64,000 bases of DNA from Lithobates sylvaticus (GCA_028564925.1 CM053034.1:92141626-92205625); one strand, 5' to 3'; shown: positions 10,371 to 22,059, counted from the first letter of the stretch. The notes: a model not told the origin generated them from the sequence alone. A program made the numbers and translations.

Positions 10371-13129
10371 CACTTAAGCCCCTGACCATTTGGCTGGCCA
10401 AAGACCAGAGCACTTTTCGCGATTTGGCACTGCGTCGCTTTAACTGAAAATTGTGCGACGTGGCTCGCAAATAGAGCTTTCTTTCTGTATTTGATCACCG
10501 CTGCGGTTTTTATTTTTTGCTCTATAAACAAAAAAATTGCGATTTTTTAACTTTTTACTATAATAAATATCCCCCAAAAATATATAAATATGTACTCTTC
10601 TATATATTTTTGGTAAAAAAAATTGCAATAAGCGTTTATTGATTGGTTTGCGCAAACGTTATAGCGTCTACAAAATAGGGGATAGTTTTATGGCATTTTT
10701 ATTAATAATTTATTTATTTACTAGTAATGGCGGCGATCAGTGATTTTTATCGTGACTGCGACATTATGGCGGACAGATCGGACACTTTTGGTGCTATTTT
10801 GGGACCATTAACATTTATACAGCAATCAGTGCGAATAAAAATGCATTGATTACTGTGTAAATGTGACTGGCAGTGAATGGGTTGACCACTAGGTGGCGCT
10901 GTAGGGGTTAAGTGTGTCCTAGGGAGTGATTCTATCTGTGGGGGAAAGGGCTATGTGTGACACAAAACTGATCACCGCTCCCGATTACAGGGAGCTGTGA
11001 TCAGTGTTATGCCGCGTACACACGTGCGGACTTTTCCCGGCGGACCTAGTCCAGCGGACAATCCGCCGGACTTTCCAGCTGGCTTCGCCGGACTTTCCGA
11101 GCGTGTGGACTTGCCCACACACGCCCGGACTTCTCCGGCGGACAGTCCGCTGGACAAAGTCCGTGGGACTTTTGAAAATGAACGGACTTGCCCACACACG
11201 GAGCAGTCCGTTCATTTCGAACGTAACTTCAGGTACGTAGCTAGCGTAGGCAGTAAATACCGGCGCGCTAGCTCCGTCACCTGGCATGGATTTAAAGGGA
11301 ATCCCCACGCCGAAAAACGGCGTGGGGGTTCCCCCCAAATCCATCTCAGACCCTTATCCGAGCACGCAGCCCGGCAGGCCAGGAAAGGGGTGGGGACGAG
11401 CGAGCGCCCCCCCCTCCTGAGCCGTACCAGGCCGCGTGCCCTCAACATGGGGGGTGCCCTGGGGAAAGGGGGGCCGTGCGGCCCCCCCACCCCAAAGCAC
11501 CTGTCCCCATGTTGATGAGGACAAGGGCCTCTTCCCGACAACCATGGCCGTTGGTTGTCGGGGTCTGCGGGCGGGGCTTATCGGAATCTGGGAGCCCCCT
11601 TTTATAAGGGGGCCCCCAGATACCGGCCCCCCACCCTATGTGAATGAGTATGGGGTACGATGTACCCCTACCCATTCACCTAAGGTGAAAAATGTAAAGT
11701 AAAAAAACACACACTTTTGAAAAAATAATTTATTGCACTGCTCCGGGGGTCTTCTTCCATCTTGGGGGTCTTCTCGCCGGACTCCTCCGCCATTTACCAA
11801 GCTCTTTTACCGAGCAGAGAAGTCCGGCTACCTTCTTCGTCATCGCCGCCGTCGTCTGGGGGTCTCGATCTGCCTTCGGGGGTCTTCTGGGGCCTTCCGG
11901 GGTCTCTTCTGTTCTTGCCGCTGTCGTCGCTTTCTGCGCCGCCTTCTTCTTCTTCCGCCTTCTTCTTCTTGTTCTTCTTGTTCTTCTTCTCCGATGTTGA
12001 CACGTCGCTCGCTCTGGCCGGAATGCCAGAGCCGCGCTGTGCTGGCACTTATATAGGGACAAGGGGACAGGGTCACATGCTCATGTCACATGGTGACCCC
12101 GCCCCCTTGTGATGTCACAGTCCCGGAGGCAAGCCAGAGCAAGCGACGTGTCAACATCGGAGAAGAAGAACAAGAAGAACAAGAAGAAGAAGGCGGAAGA
12201 AGAAGAAGGCGGCGCAGAAAGCGACGACAGCGGCAAGAACAGAAAAGACCCCGGAAGACCCCGGAAGACCCCCGGGGCCGGGATCTGAGGGCCCCCTTAT
12301 AAAAGGGGGCTCCCAGATTCCGATAAGCCCCCGCCCGCAGACCCCGACAACCAACGGCCAGGGTTGTCGGGAAGAGGCCCTTGTCCTCATCAACATGGGG
12401 ACAAGGTGCTTTGGGGTGGGGGGGCCGCACGGCCCCCCTTTCCCCAGGGCACCCCCCATGTTGAGGGCACGCGGCCTGGTATGGCTCAGGAGGGGGGGGG
12501 GGCGCTCGCTCGTCCCCACCCCTTTCCTGGCCTGCCGGGCTGCGTGCTCGGATAAGGGTCTGAGATGGATTTGGGGGGAACCCCCACGCCGTTTTTTCGG
12601 CGTGGGGATTCCCTTTAAATCCATGCCAGGTGATGGAGCTAGCGCGCCAGCATTTACTGCCTACGCTAGCTACGTACCTGAAGTCACGTGCTAAATGAAC
12701 GGACTTGCCGATGAGCGGAAAGTCCGTTCATTTAAAAAGTCCGGCGGACTAGCCTACTAACGGCGGGATTGTCCGCCGGACTGCCAAGTCCAGCGGATAA
12801 TTTTAAAACCAAACTTAAAACTTTGGTCCGCCGGACTTTGGCGCCAAAAAGTCCGCCGACGCCCACACACGAGGGGATTGTCCGCTGGACTTGAGTCCAG
12901 AGGATAATCCCGCGGGATTGTCCCTTCGTGCATTAGTGTCACTAGGCAGAACGGGGAAATGCTTGTTTACATCAGCATTTCCCCGTTCTTCCTCTCCATG
13001 AGAGGATCGCACAATCACACTCATGGAGCAATGGCACAGCGACAAATTTAAAGGGACATACCTGTACGACCATTTGCCTGTCCGTGCCATTGTGTCGACG
13101 TATATCTACATGCAGCGGTTGGCAAGCGG
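10371..13129. mobile_element. TTAA-type DNA transposon carrying an inserted fold-back element
   Basis: The left end reads ttag-CCACTTAAGCCCC and the right end GGCAAGCGG-TTAA, matching the TTAA-family ends at 4939-5938. Inner sequence such as gatttggcactgcgtcgctt and aaatagagctttctttctg matches the same family at 63.4 kb. The 11010-12932 fold-back lies inside it with its own TTA repeat, so the order of insertion is Penelope first, then this element, then the fold-back. Confidence 0.7.
11010..12932. mobile_element. 1.9 kb fold-back (giant hairpin) element, Harbinger-like
   Basis: The element starts TGCCGCGTACACACG and is flanked by TTA on both sides (11007-11009 and 12933-12935), the target-site form used by PIF/Harbinger elements. 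The outer arms around 11277-11635 and 12280-12640 are inverted copies that look about 97% identical by eye, with ggcatggatttaaagggaat and cagacccttatccgagcac in both. An inner pair of arms, rich in GAA/TTC triplets, lies around 11860-12020 and 12130-12290. All open frames here are by-products of the inverted structure. Confidence 0.75.
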
Positions 13130-13390
13130 TTAATGTATTTACTTAGTAATGCCAATTTGGTATATATATCTAGTTTTAAATAGTTTGTCAGATTGTCAAA
13201 TTTAGTGTTTATGCCTTTTAATATACTGTATGAACATAGGCTGATCATTGGTATAATTTTTCAAAATAATTAGTGCCTATGTTTGGCCACACTGGTGAGA
13301 CCAATGTTTTTGGTATACATTGATGTTTCTTGTGTCTCTCCTGCGTACATACATTTAAATAGCACGGTGTGAGATGCCCAGACACCTTTC

Positions 13391-13423
13391 CCAGTCGATG
13401 CCTTGTACGGGGAAACGTGTCGG
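13391..13423 (+). ncRNA. Possible degenerate hammerhead ribozyme motif in Penelope terminal repeat
   Basis: The sequence cgatgcc-ttgtac-gggGAAACgtgtc has the order core box, short stem II and GAAAC of a hammerhead ribozyme. Penelope-like terminal repeats are known to contain this ribozyme. The CTGATGA box is imperfect, so it is probably inactive. Confidence 0.4.
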
Positions 13424-13984
13424 GTGGAGTTATAGGTCTTGACATCACCATGTATCAGCTGGCTGGATTGAGCCGCGGCTATTTTGAATCAATTTTTTTG
13501 TACACTGCTCTTGTTGGATGTCAGTGCCCATGGAAAAACTTTTTGAATAAAACCACTTTGAGTACTGCACCATGAAGCCTCTCTCTTCTATTGCATAACA
13601 TATATTCTTGATGAAGTATCCCCCTTGGAAAAGCCAGTAAGCAACATCGCAGCAGTGCCCAGTCAGAATAGGAGGAAGGATCCCACTGTTGTTGGAGTTT
13701 GGAGATGGATGATCTTCTGCCGAATAATCCTTCCTGTGTGTGCTCGTTTGATCTCTATAATTTGAGATCCACCTCACCTGGTAAGCGGCGCTGTTTGCTT
13801 TAATTACTGATGAACAGAAAAAATCGTCTTTTTTTGATGCCTTATGAAGCTTGTGTCTGTGTGCCACAATTTACAGCAGTCTATGGACTTTTTTTGCATG
13901 GGATTGTTTTTTTTCTGAATGTTTCACTAAAATATATTTGAGTATTTAATCACAGTACTACATATTTATCCATTGATAGCTGTT

Positions 13985-14420
13985 TGCCATTGACATCCAT
14001 GGGACATGGAAACAAAAGTTGGGCCATTTGGGCAGCGTGGAAATATTTTAAACCGGTCAGGGGGTCCCAGGCTGCCCTCAAGTTTGGGAATGTGTCCTTG
14101 TTTTTCCTGGACCTCCTGTTTCCCCAGATAAATGTTGGAATTTTATTTTTAAACTTGAAGAGGTCAGAAAAGGGTATTGCCATTAGTAAAATTCTGAACA
14201 TATACAAAAGTCTGGGTAAAAGGTTTATTTACATTTTTCGACATAAATTTAATGGTGTACAGTCTACATAACCAAAGGGATGGGGTCGTGAGCCAGCGAT
14301 CCATATCTGCTGTTAGTTGGTTAAAGATGGGGGGGGGGGGGGGATAATACTTTTTATAGATGTTTGAGAGAAAAGGGGTCAGGTGAATGCCCAAATTGGG
14401 CAAAGAATCAAACTGCCATC
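13985..14420 (-). pseudogene. L1-type LINE ORF2 fragment (post-RT region)
   Basis: Minus-strand frames give NLGIHLTPFLSNIYKKYYPP, ADMDRWLTTPSLWLCRLYTI and KIPTFIWGNRRSRKN. This is the order seen after the reverse transcriptase domain of L1/Tx1-like LINEs. The piece is short, frame-shifted and has neither end. A poly-G run at 14329-14342 interrupts it. Confidence 0.75.
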
Positions 14421-14429
14421 TAAAATTAA

Positions 14430-15185
14430 AGTTCTGACAATCCTGACTGTCTGATCATCTAGAGACAGATTCAAGACCTGGGGTTTCAAGTGGTTCACCT
14501 TTAAACCTGACATACCAGAAAATTAGGATTAAATGGTGTTTTTTTTTTTGTTTTTGTTTTTTTTCCCATCAGTAGTTTGTATTGTTTTATAGTAATGATA
14601 AGTATAACAAATATTGTATTTTTTTTGTGTTTTTTAATGTCTACTTAAAGTTAAACCTAAAAGGCCTATGTGCATGTTTACTGTTTTTTAACTGAAATAA
14701 AATATTTATTTTACTGTATGAAAATTAACTTCAAGCAGAAATTTCACAATTCATATCTATGCATTGCAGTTTAGTGTTTTTTTAAGTGAAACTATATGTG
14801 CCCGTTCACAACTACAGGTACGCACGTGTTATAACATGTGCTGTAAGCTGTGAAATGTCCTTAACTCAAGAATAGAAAAAAGCCTCAAGTGGAAGATATG
14901 TATGATAAAATTCTTTAAATATAAGACATATTTGAAATAAAGTTGTCTTTTACATTTACACTACTGACATATTTTCCCAAGTTCTGAGACTTCTGAGAAG
15001 TATTCTAACGGTTATCTTAAAATCATCAAAATATTATCTATTTTCCTTGGGTCAGGGTTCTTCTGTACATATGGTCATATAGGACAACATTTCTTCCTTG
15101 CATTTATGAGTACATCTTTCATGATGTGTTTGTTCCTAGAAGCATTTCTAAACCTCCAAACAATAATTTATTTAGGCAGATTACC
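14430..15185. other. AT-rich stretch, nothing recognised
   Basis: The stretch contains no reading frame, repeat boundary or RNA gene I can support. It is dominated by T and A runs. Confidence 0.5.
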
Positions 15186-15189
15186 GGTT

Positions 15190-16795
15190 CTTAGATTAGG
15201 CAGGCTTCACTCACATAGACTGGGCGGAGGGAACCGTAGCATTCGTTTAAGGCTCGCCAGTCCCTAAATGTCTTGCAGGACTATTTCATGGTTCAGATGG
15301 TAGATGCACCAACTAGAAATAAAGAGTTACTGGATCTACTGATTACCAACAATACAGACCTGATCACGGATGTGGCAATATGGGGCAATTTAGGAAACAG
15401 CGATCACAGGTCAATTGGCTTCAGTTTAAAATCACACAAATAGGAGACATAAGGGATGGGTATGCTTTAAGAGCATATTAAATAAGGGCATTAGCCAATG
15501 CATCCCATTGGGTAATACATTGAAAAGAGCGAATAAAAGTCCTGGATGGCTTAACTCCAATGTAAAAATGCATATAAAAGCAAAGGAGAAGGCCTTCAAA
15601 AAATACAAGGTTGAGGGATCATCATCAGTATTCGGACTTTATAAAGAATGCAACAAGAAATGTAAGGCAGCTAAAATAGAACATGAAAGACACATAGCGG
15701 AGGAGAGCAAAAAAAATCCCAAGAAATGCTTTAAGTATGTAAACAGTAAAAAAGGGAGGACAGACCATATTGGCCCCATAAAGAAGGAGAAAGGACATCT
15801 GGTTACAAAGGATGGGTAGATGGCGAAGGTATTGAATGTATTCTTCTCCTCAGTCTTCACAAGGGAATCGGGGGGCTTCAGTAACCAAAACAGCATTGTT
15901 TAGCCTTATGACACATCACAGGAAGCACCTCCATGGTTAACAGAGGACACCAGTCCTCAGGAAGGATGTACTGTAAATGGAGTGAGTACAAAGAAGGGCA
16001 ACAAAGCTAATAAAGGGTCTGGAGGATATTAGTTATGGGGAAAGGTTGCGAGCACTGAACTTATTCTCTCTGGAAAAGAGACGCTTGAGAGGGGATATGA
16101 TTTAAATGTATAAATACCATACTGGTGACCCCACAATAGGGATAAAACTTTTTTGCGGAAAGAAGTTTAACAAGTGGCCACTCATTAAAATTAGAAGAAA
16201 AGAGGTTTAACCTTAAAGTACGTAGAGGGTTCTTTACTGTAAGAGCGGCAAGGATGTGAAATTCCCTTCCACAGGCGGTGGTCTCAGCGGTGAGCATCGA
16301 TAGTTTTAAAAACTATAATGCAGCGTACAGACGATTGGACATTCCAACAACAAAACCGTGTATTTTTTTCTGAAGGAAGTTGGCTCAAACTTGTCTTGCA
16401 TACACATGATCACACAAATGTTGTCGGAAATTCTGAACGTCAAAAACGCGGTGATGTACAAAACGTACGATGAGCCGAGAAAAATTGTGTACACACGGAA
16501 TTGTGTACACACACTCAGAATTTCCGACAACAAGTTTTGTTGTCGGAAAATTTGAGAACCAGCTCTCAAACATTTGTTGTCGGAAATTCCGACAGCAAAT
16601 GTCCGATGGAGCATACACAAGCTCACATCGAACATTTGTTGTCAGAAATTCCAACCGTGTGTAAGCGACATTAGATAAGCTGAACGGCCACAACATACAG
16701 GGATATACAATGTAATACTGACATATAATCACACATATAGGTTGGACTTGATTGCCTTTTTTCAACCTCACCTACTATGTAACTATGTATGTATT
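15190..16795 (+). pseudogene. CR1-type LINE, 5'-truncated and internally deleted, split by a MITE
   Basis: The end of the endonuclease domain reads LDLLITNNTDLITDVAI then GNSDHRSIGFSL. The linker to the reverse transcriptase (15508-15819) includes KKNPKKCFKYVNSKKGRTD and VLNVFFSSVFT. Most of the reverse transcriptase is missing. The far C-terminal part around 16050-16310 reads [11 protein letters not shown] and ARMWNSLPQAVVSAVSIDSF after frame changes. The 3' end, with ggttggacttgattgcc and cctactatgtaactatgta, is at 16735-16795. A MITE at 16319-16670 interrupts the C-terminal part. Confidence 0.85.
16319..16670. mobile_element. Harbinger-like MITE inside the CR1 LINE
   Basis: The ends TGCAGCGTACAGACG and its approximate complement (ccgtgtgtaagcgaca) are flanked by TAA (16316-16318) and TTA (16671-16673). 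The inside has repeated palindromic ttgtcggaaattc units. Its end sequence matches the MITE at 20410-20759 and the fold-back at 11010. Confidence 0.7.
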
Positions 16796-16918
16796 GTATC
16801 TATTGAGGAGCAACATTGTCAACCAAGGCGGCACTCCTGATTTGGTCTACAAATACCTCCCCTTGTGCTCATCTCCATTAAACAGATTAAAGTTGTTCTG
16901 TAGAAGACATGAAAAATA

Positions 16919-17387
16919 AGCTTAGCTCCTCCTTCTGTATTTATTGATTGTCAGAAAAGACTGCACACAATCATGTCTCCATTCGAAACCAATTGCTAGA
17001 CGCATTTCACCATGTCTGGCTTGCCCACAAGAATAGGGTATATGGACAAAGCTTCTAATTCACTCCCTGGTCATCTCTTGCCTCGACTACTGCAAATCAC
17101 TCCACATTGGCTTATCTGGCCCCCACCTAACAACTGTATATTTATTTTCTCCATCAGTCCAGCCCATTCCCCACAGTTATTACCTCTTGTATCTCTTGAC
17201 CCTCCTCTTAGATTATAAGCTTTAACGTTATATAAATAGTTGCATAAACTGTCTGCACTATATCAATTCTGTATTATAATAATAATAATAGACCCCCCCC
17301 CCATCCTTGTAGGCAAACCTAGAATGATGAAACATATCAAGGAAGGTTGGTTTTCTGACAATCCATAAATACAGAAAGAGGAGCTAA
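16919..17387. mobile_element. Inverted-repeat element interrupted by a LINE tail
   Basis: The blocks ttagctcctccttctgtatt and, inverted, aatacagaaagaggagctaa lie at 16921 and 17362. They extend through the attgtcagaaaa region on each side. The middle is occupied by the L2-like fragment at 17040-17292. The superfamily is not clear. Confidence 0.5.
17040..17292 (+). mobile_element. L2/CR1-like LINE or derived SINE 3' fragment
   Basis: The sequence ctaattcactccctggtcatc encodes the LIHSLVISCLDYC-like block of L2/CR1 reverse transcriptases. The 3' part has ttagattataagcttta and ends in a TAA/ATA repeat tail (17276-17290), as these LINEs and their SINEs do. Confidence 0.6.
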
Positions 17388-17554
17388 GTTAGGACTGTAG
17401 CCAAGGGTGTTGCTAGGTGGGAAAAAGACCAGGGGTTTCAGCCCATAGGTAAATTTGATAACTTCTCCCACATTTCAAAGTAAGTCCAGCCCAAGCCCAG
17501 AATCATGGGGGGTTAGGTTTACTTGCTGGTTGCTGCTTGGCTCACTAGTGTCCA

Positions 17555-18355
17555 TCAATTCAGCCTCACCAGTGCCCATCAATGCTTCCTGATCAGTGCC
17601 CATCAATGCAGCCTGATCAGTGCCCATCAATGCAGCCTCACCAATGCCCATCAATGCAGCCTGATCAGTGCCCATCAATGCAGCCTCACCAATGCCCATC
17701 AATTCAGCCTCACCAATGCCCATCAATGCAGCCTCACCAGTGCTCATCAATGAAGCCTCACCAGTGTCCATCAATGCAGCCTCACCAGTGCTCATCAGCT
17801 CAGCCTCACAATTGCCCATCAATGCAGCCTCACTAGTGCCCATCAATACAGCCTCATCAGTGCCCATCAATGCATCCTGATCAGTGCCCATCAGTGCAGC
17901 ATTACCTGTGCCCATCAATGCAGCCTCACCAGTGCCCTTCTGCTCAGCCTCACCAGTGCCCATCAATGCAGCCTCATCAGTGCCCATCAGCTCCGCCTCA
18001 TCAATGCCCATCAATGCAGCCTCACCAGTGCCCATCAATGCAGCCTCATCAGTGCCCATCAATGCAGCCTCATCAGTGCCCATCAATGCAGCATGATCAG
18101 TGTGCATCAATGTATCCTGATCAGTGCCCATCAGCTCAGCTTCACCAGTGCCCATTAATGCAGCCGTGCCAGTGCCCATTAGCACAGCCTTGCCAGTGCC
18201 CATCAATGCAGCCTGATCAGTGCCCATCAATGCAGCCTGATCAGTGCCCATTAGCTCAGCCTTACCTGTGCCCAACAATGCAACCTGATCAAAGCCCATC
18301 AGCTCAGCCTCACCAGTGCCCATCAATGCAGCCTTGTCATTGCCCATAAGTGTAG
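17555..18355. repeat. 24-bp minisatellite, about 33 copies
   Basis: The unit is close to catcaatgcagcctcaccag plus tgcc, with variants gatcag and agctcagcc. Because 24 is a multiple of three, all frames stay open for long stretches. The minus strand gives a 347-codon frame with an eight-residue ALMGTGEA-like repeat. I take it as non-coding satellite DNA. Confidence 0.95.
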
Positions 18356-18359
18356 CCTT

Positions 18360-19490
18360 GCCAGTGCATGGGGAGAGGAGAGCTGCCGGTTTACACAAAG
18401 TGGGAATCTTCTGCTTACCTGGCACATCCGCAGAGTCCTGCCTCCTGGACCAGCTCCTATGATGGACGTCACATGTCCCGGCATTAGACGTTATTATTAG
18501 ATAATTTTGAATTCGCAATACAAGACCCGGGGCTTTTGGGGGGCCATTAGGGGCTATAGCCCAGGTCAGTCCCCCTTCCCAACGCCACTGAGTCTATGGC
18601 TAATATTTTCCAATCTTGCATTGACAGAGTGGAGATGGGCTGTGGTGGCCCAACCGGCACCCATGTTGTCCATGTGTGATGAGAGGAGCAAGTCTTTAGG
18701 GGAGTCATGGATTTGTGTATGTTTCTGGTTTTGTAGAAGAACTTAGGAAGAGTTTCAATGCAGTACACAGGAAGGTACTAGGATACCAGCAGGATCAACA
18801 CTGCATTTGCATAAAATGTACTTAGCATGAAAAAGGAAACTAATACAGCCAACACATCTAAGAACTGCTAAACTGAAACACTTTACATTTAGTCTTGGGA
18901 TTAGATGTACTATAAGGTCATAAAATCTGCCAAAAAAAAGAATTATTTTCACAATACTTAGCTATATACTGCTTATATAAACCTAGGGCAGTCACACACC
19001 CTGCAAATCTTTGTGTCATTTGCTGTCATCATGAGTGATGGTAATCTGGCACACAACATACACTTGGTAATGGAATGCAGTTCATCTGTGATTGTTACAC
19101 ACCTAAACAAATATCATGCTGCTTCTTCCGGAAATTACTTTACTTTGTGAAACAGGTGAATGGACAATATATTGCTACACATGGCAAATATTTAGTTATA
19201 ATACATGACTATATGTCATTTTATGTTTAACCTGTATATACCAGGTCTATATAACAGCTATATTTTCTAGCTGGAGAAAAAGACATAAGGCAAAATCCGA
19301 GAAAAATCTGAGGGAAAAAAAAGTAACATGTTACTGAATTGCAGTTTTTCATATCTCCAGGATTCTGTAAGATGAGTTTACAAAATAATGACAAAAAGTT
19401 TATATTTTAAAAAAATAATCTCAAAAACAATTTGAAAGCAAACATAATATATGTATCTTTATGTACACATGCAATATTTAGACACATAAT
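18360..19490. other. No gene or repeat recognised
   Basis: This is mixed-composition sequence without a convincing reading frame, transposon end or RNA gene. The last part, from about 18960, is AT-rich. Confidence 0.45.
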
Positions 19491-19494
19491 CCAT

Positions 19495-19890
19495 GTACAC
19501 TCACCAAGCATTTTATTGGGACCACATGTATAGTGGTAGTAATGCATTTATGTAATCAACCAATCATTTGGCATCAGCACACAGTGCAAAACATTTTGGA
19601 GAGCTTTAGTTAATATTCATATCAAACACCATAATGGGGGAAATGTGAGCTCAGTGAATTTGACCGTGGCATGATTGTTGGTGCTAATTGAGCTGGTTAG
19701 AGTACTTCTGTAACTACTGAACCCCTGTGATTTTCGCATACAACAGTCTCTAGACTTTACTTTAGAGCGCTAGTTCTGTAAATCGAAATACCCTGTTGAT
19801 GAGAGGTCAGAGGGAAATGGCCAGGCTGGTTGGAGCTAACAGAAAGGTTGCAGTATCCTAGATAACCACTCTTTACAACTGGGTTAAGAT
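19495..19890 (+). mobile_element. Tc1/mariner fragment, second family (left part)
   Basis: The piece begins cactcaccaagcattttatt and contains tgaatttgaccgtggcatg, attgttggtgc and acaacagtctctagact. I recall these as belonging to a Tc1 family widespread in fish and frogs. It is frame-broken. A central piece of the same family lies at 27906-28180. Confidence 0.6.
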
Positions 19891-19899
19891 AAAAATAGA

Positions 19900-21322
19900 C
19901 ACCAGATAGGTCAGAGATAAAGTTGTGAAGAAGTTTAAAGCAGGGTTAGGTTATAAGAAAATATCCCAAGCTTTGAACATCTCACTGAGCACTATTCAAT
20001 CCATCATCTGCAAATGGAAAGAGTATGGCACAACTGCAAACCTACCAAGACATTGCCATCCACCTAAACTGACAGGCCGGGCAAGGAGAGCATTAATCAA
20101 AGAAGCAGCCAAGAGGCCAATGGTAACTATGGAGGAGCTGCAGAGATCCACAGGTGGGAGAATATGTCCACAGGACAACTATTAGCCGTGCACACCACAA
20201 ATCTTTTTGGCCTAAAAGCAAAATGCTATGTGTGGCGGAAAAGTAACAATGTACATCTCCCTGAACACACCAACCCCACCGTGAAACATGGTGGTGGCAG
20301 TATCATGTTGTGGAGATCCTTTTCTACAGCAAGGACAGGGAAGCTGGTCAAAGTTGATGGGAAGATGGATGGAGCCAAATAGAGGGCAATCTTAGAAGAA
20401 AACCTGTTATGCTGCGTACACACGATCGAAAATTCGGTCAGCAAAAGACAGATGAGAGCTTTTGGTCAGAAAATGCGACCATGTGTATGCTCCATCTGAC
20501 TTTTGCTGGCCGAATTCCAGCCAGCAAAAGATTCAGAGCAGGAAATTCTGATCGTCTGTAGCAATTCTGATGCACAAAATTCCTGCGCATGCTCGGAAAC
20601 AATTCGGTGCATGCTCGGAAGCATTGAACTAAATTTTCTCGGTTCGTCGTAGTGTTGTATGTCACCGCGTTCCTGACGGTCGAAAGTTCAGCAAACTTTT
20701 GTGTGACCGTGTGTATGCAAGCCAAGCTTGAGTGGAATTCCGCTCATGTGTACATGGCATTAGAGTCTGCAAAAGACTTGAGACTGGGGCAGAAGTTCAC
20801 CTTCCAGCAGGACAACAACCCTAAACATACAGCCAGAGCTACAATGGAATGGTTTAGATCAAAGCATATTCATGTGTTGCCCAATCAAAGTCCAGACCTA
20901 AATTAAATTGAGGATCTATGGCAAGACTCAAAAATTGCTGTTCACAGATGCTCTCCATCCAATCAGAGCTTGAGCTATTTTTCAAAGAAGAATGGGCAAA
21001 ATTGTCACTCTCCAGATGTGCAAAGCTGGTAGAGACATCCCCAAAAAGAATTGCAGCTGTAATTGCTATAAAATAGCATTCTACAAAAAATGTACTGGGG
21101 GGGGGGGGGGCAAATACAAATGCACGCGACACTTTTCATATATTTATTTGTAAACAATTTTGAAAAAACATTTATCATTTTCCTTCCACTTCACAATTAT
21201 GTGCCACTTTGTGTTGGCCTAGCTCATAAAATCCCCAAGAAAGTAATTTACGTTTTTGGTTGTTACATGACAAAATGTGGAATATTTCAAGGGGTATGAA
21301 TAATTTTTCAAGGCACTGTATA
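19900..21322 (+). pseudogene. Tc1/mariner transposase remnant, split by a MITE
   Basis: The N-terminal helix-turn-helix region is an 86-codon frame at 19925-20185 with GYKKISQALNISLSTIQSII and [21 protein letters not shown] central piece around 20220-20380 has [16 protein letters not shown]. After the [22 protein letters not shown] carries the second catalytic Asp and NQSPDLN-IEDLW lies before the third, with a stop codon between them. The right end (caaggggtatgaataa, then tttcaaggcactgta) is a typical Tc1 terminus. The left terminus was not found. Confidence 0.9.
20410..20759. mobile_element. Harbinger-like MITE inside Tc1, TTA target repeat
   Basis: The left end is TGCTGCGTACACACG and the right end cgctcatgtgtacatggca, inverted relative to each other. 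Perfect TTA repeats flank it (20407-20409 and 20760-20762). The flanking Tc1 coding sequence resumes directly after it. Confidence 0.8.
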
Positions 21323-21529
21323 TATACAGTCTAGTATATATGCAAATATATACAGGACTTTTTTTCTCAGGGAATAGGTGCAGGAACTCCACCCTTCTGA
21401 GTCACACTCTACCCCCTCCCAGCACCTTTCAGAGAATACATACCAAGTATTTTGTGCTAATCAGTGATTTCTATGAAATTTGGTAATGAAAACAAGAAAG
21501 ATATTAAAACATCCCTTGCAATGAACAAC

Positions 21530-21990
21530 AATAGACTCCACCCTAGAAACAATAGACCTTTTCGCAGCAACAATAGATCCCCCCAGAAACAAACAATCCC
21601 CCACACAACAAAAGACTTTCCACCCAGCAACAATGGACCCCCCCCCACACAACAAAATTCTTCCCCCCAGCAATAATGGACCCCTCACACAACAAAAGAC
21701 TTTCCCCCAGCAACAATGGACCCCCCACAACAAAATACCACCCCAGCAACAATAGACCCCTACAGAAATAACAGATTTCTCAGCAGCCAGCATCAATAGA
21801 CTCTCCAGCAGCCAGCATCAATAGACATCTCCCTCAACAGTAGATCTCACCCAGCAACAATTGACCCCCATCAAGATAAGACCCCCCACCAGCAACAGTA
21901 GACTTACCCAGCAACAATAAACACCCACCTCAAAATAGATCCCCACTAGTGATAATAGATACCCCAGCAGCAAGCATCAATAGATCCTCC
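21530..21990. repeat. Degenerate tandem repeat, cagcaacaatagaccccc type
   Basis: About twenty imperfect units mixing cagcaacaa, tagacccccc and acaacaaa. The minus-strand reading frames rich in Gly, Trp and Cys are by-products. Confidence 0.85.
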
Positions 21991-22059
21991 AGTACTCCTT
22001 CCCAGTACATACATTCAGTGCTGGAGGTGCCGAAACTGCGTTCCCCCACATTCCCGCAA

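Larger units (their letters stand above)
6037..13982 (+). mobile_element. Penelope-like retroelement with terminal direct repeats, split by a DNA transposon
   Basis: Coding sequence for a Penelope-type reverse transcriptase and GIY-YIG endonuclease runs rightwards between two copies of the same terminal sequence. The left copy is 6037-6270 and the right copy 13205-13982; both contain atgaacataggctgatcatt and ctgaatgtttcactaaaata. Penelope-like elements are known to carry such pseudo-LTRs. The left copy lacks an internal segment of about 0.5 kb present on the right. The 3' untranslated part is interrupted by the TTAA element at 10371-13129. The element is decayed. Confidence 0.8.

Noticed and set aside
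10985-12694. Many 60-170 codon frames on both strands
   Set aside because: The fold-back structure duplicates each frame in inverted form, and none has a recognisable domain.
17555-18355. Possible CRISPR-like array
   Set aside because: Units are contiguous with no unique spacers, and the context is a vertebrate genome.
17475-18518. 347-codon minus-strand reading frame
   Set aside because: It is built almost wholly from the 24-bp minisatellite; open frames on the other strand and in other phases show it is a by-product of repeat length.
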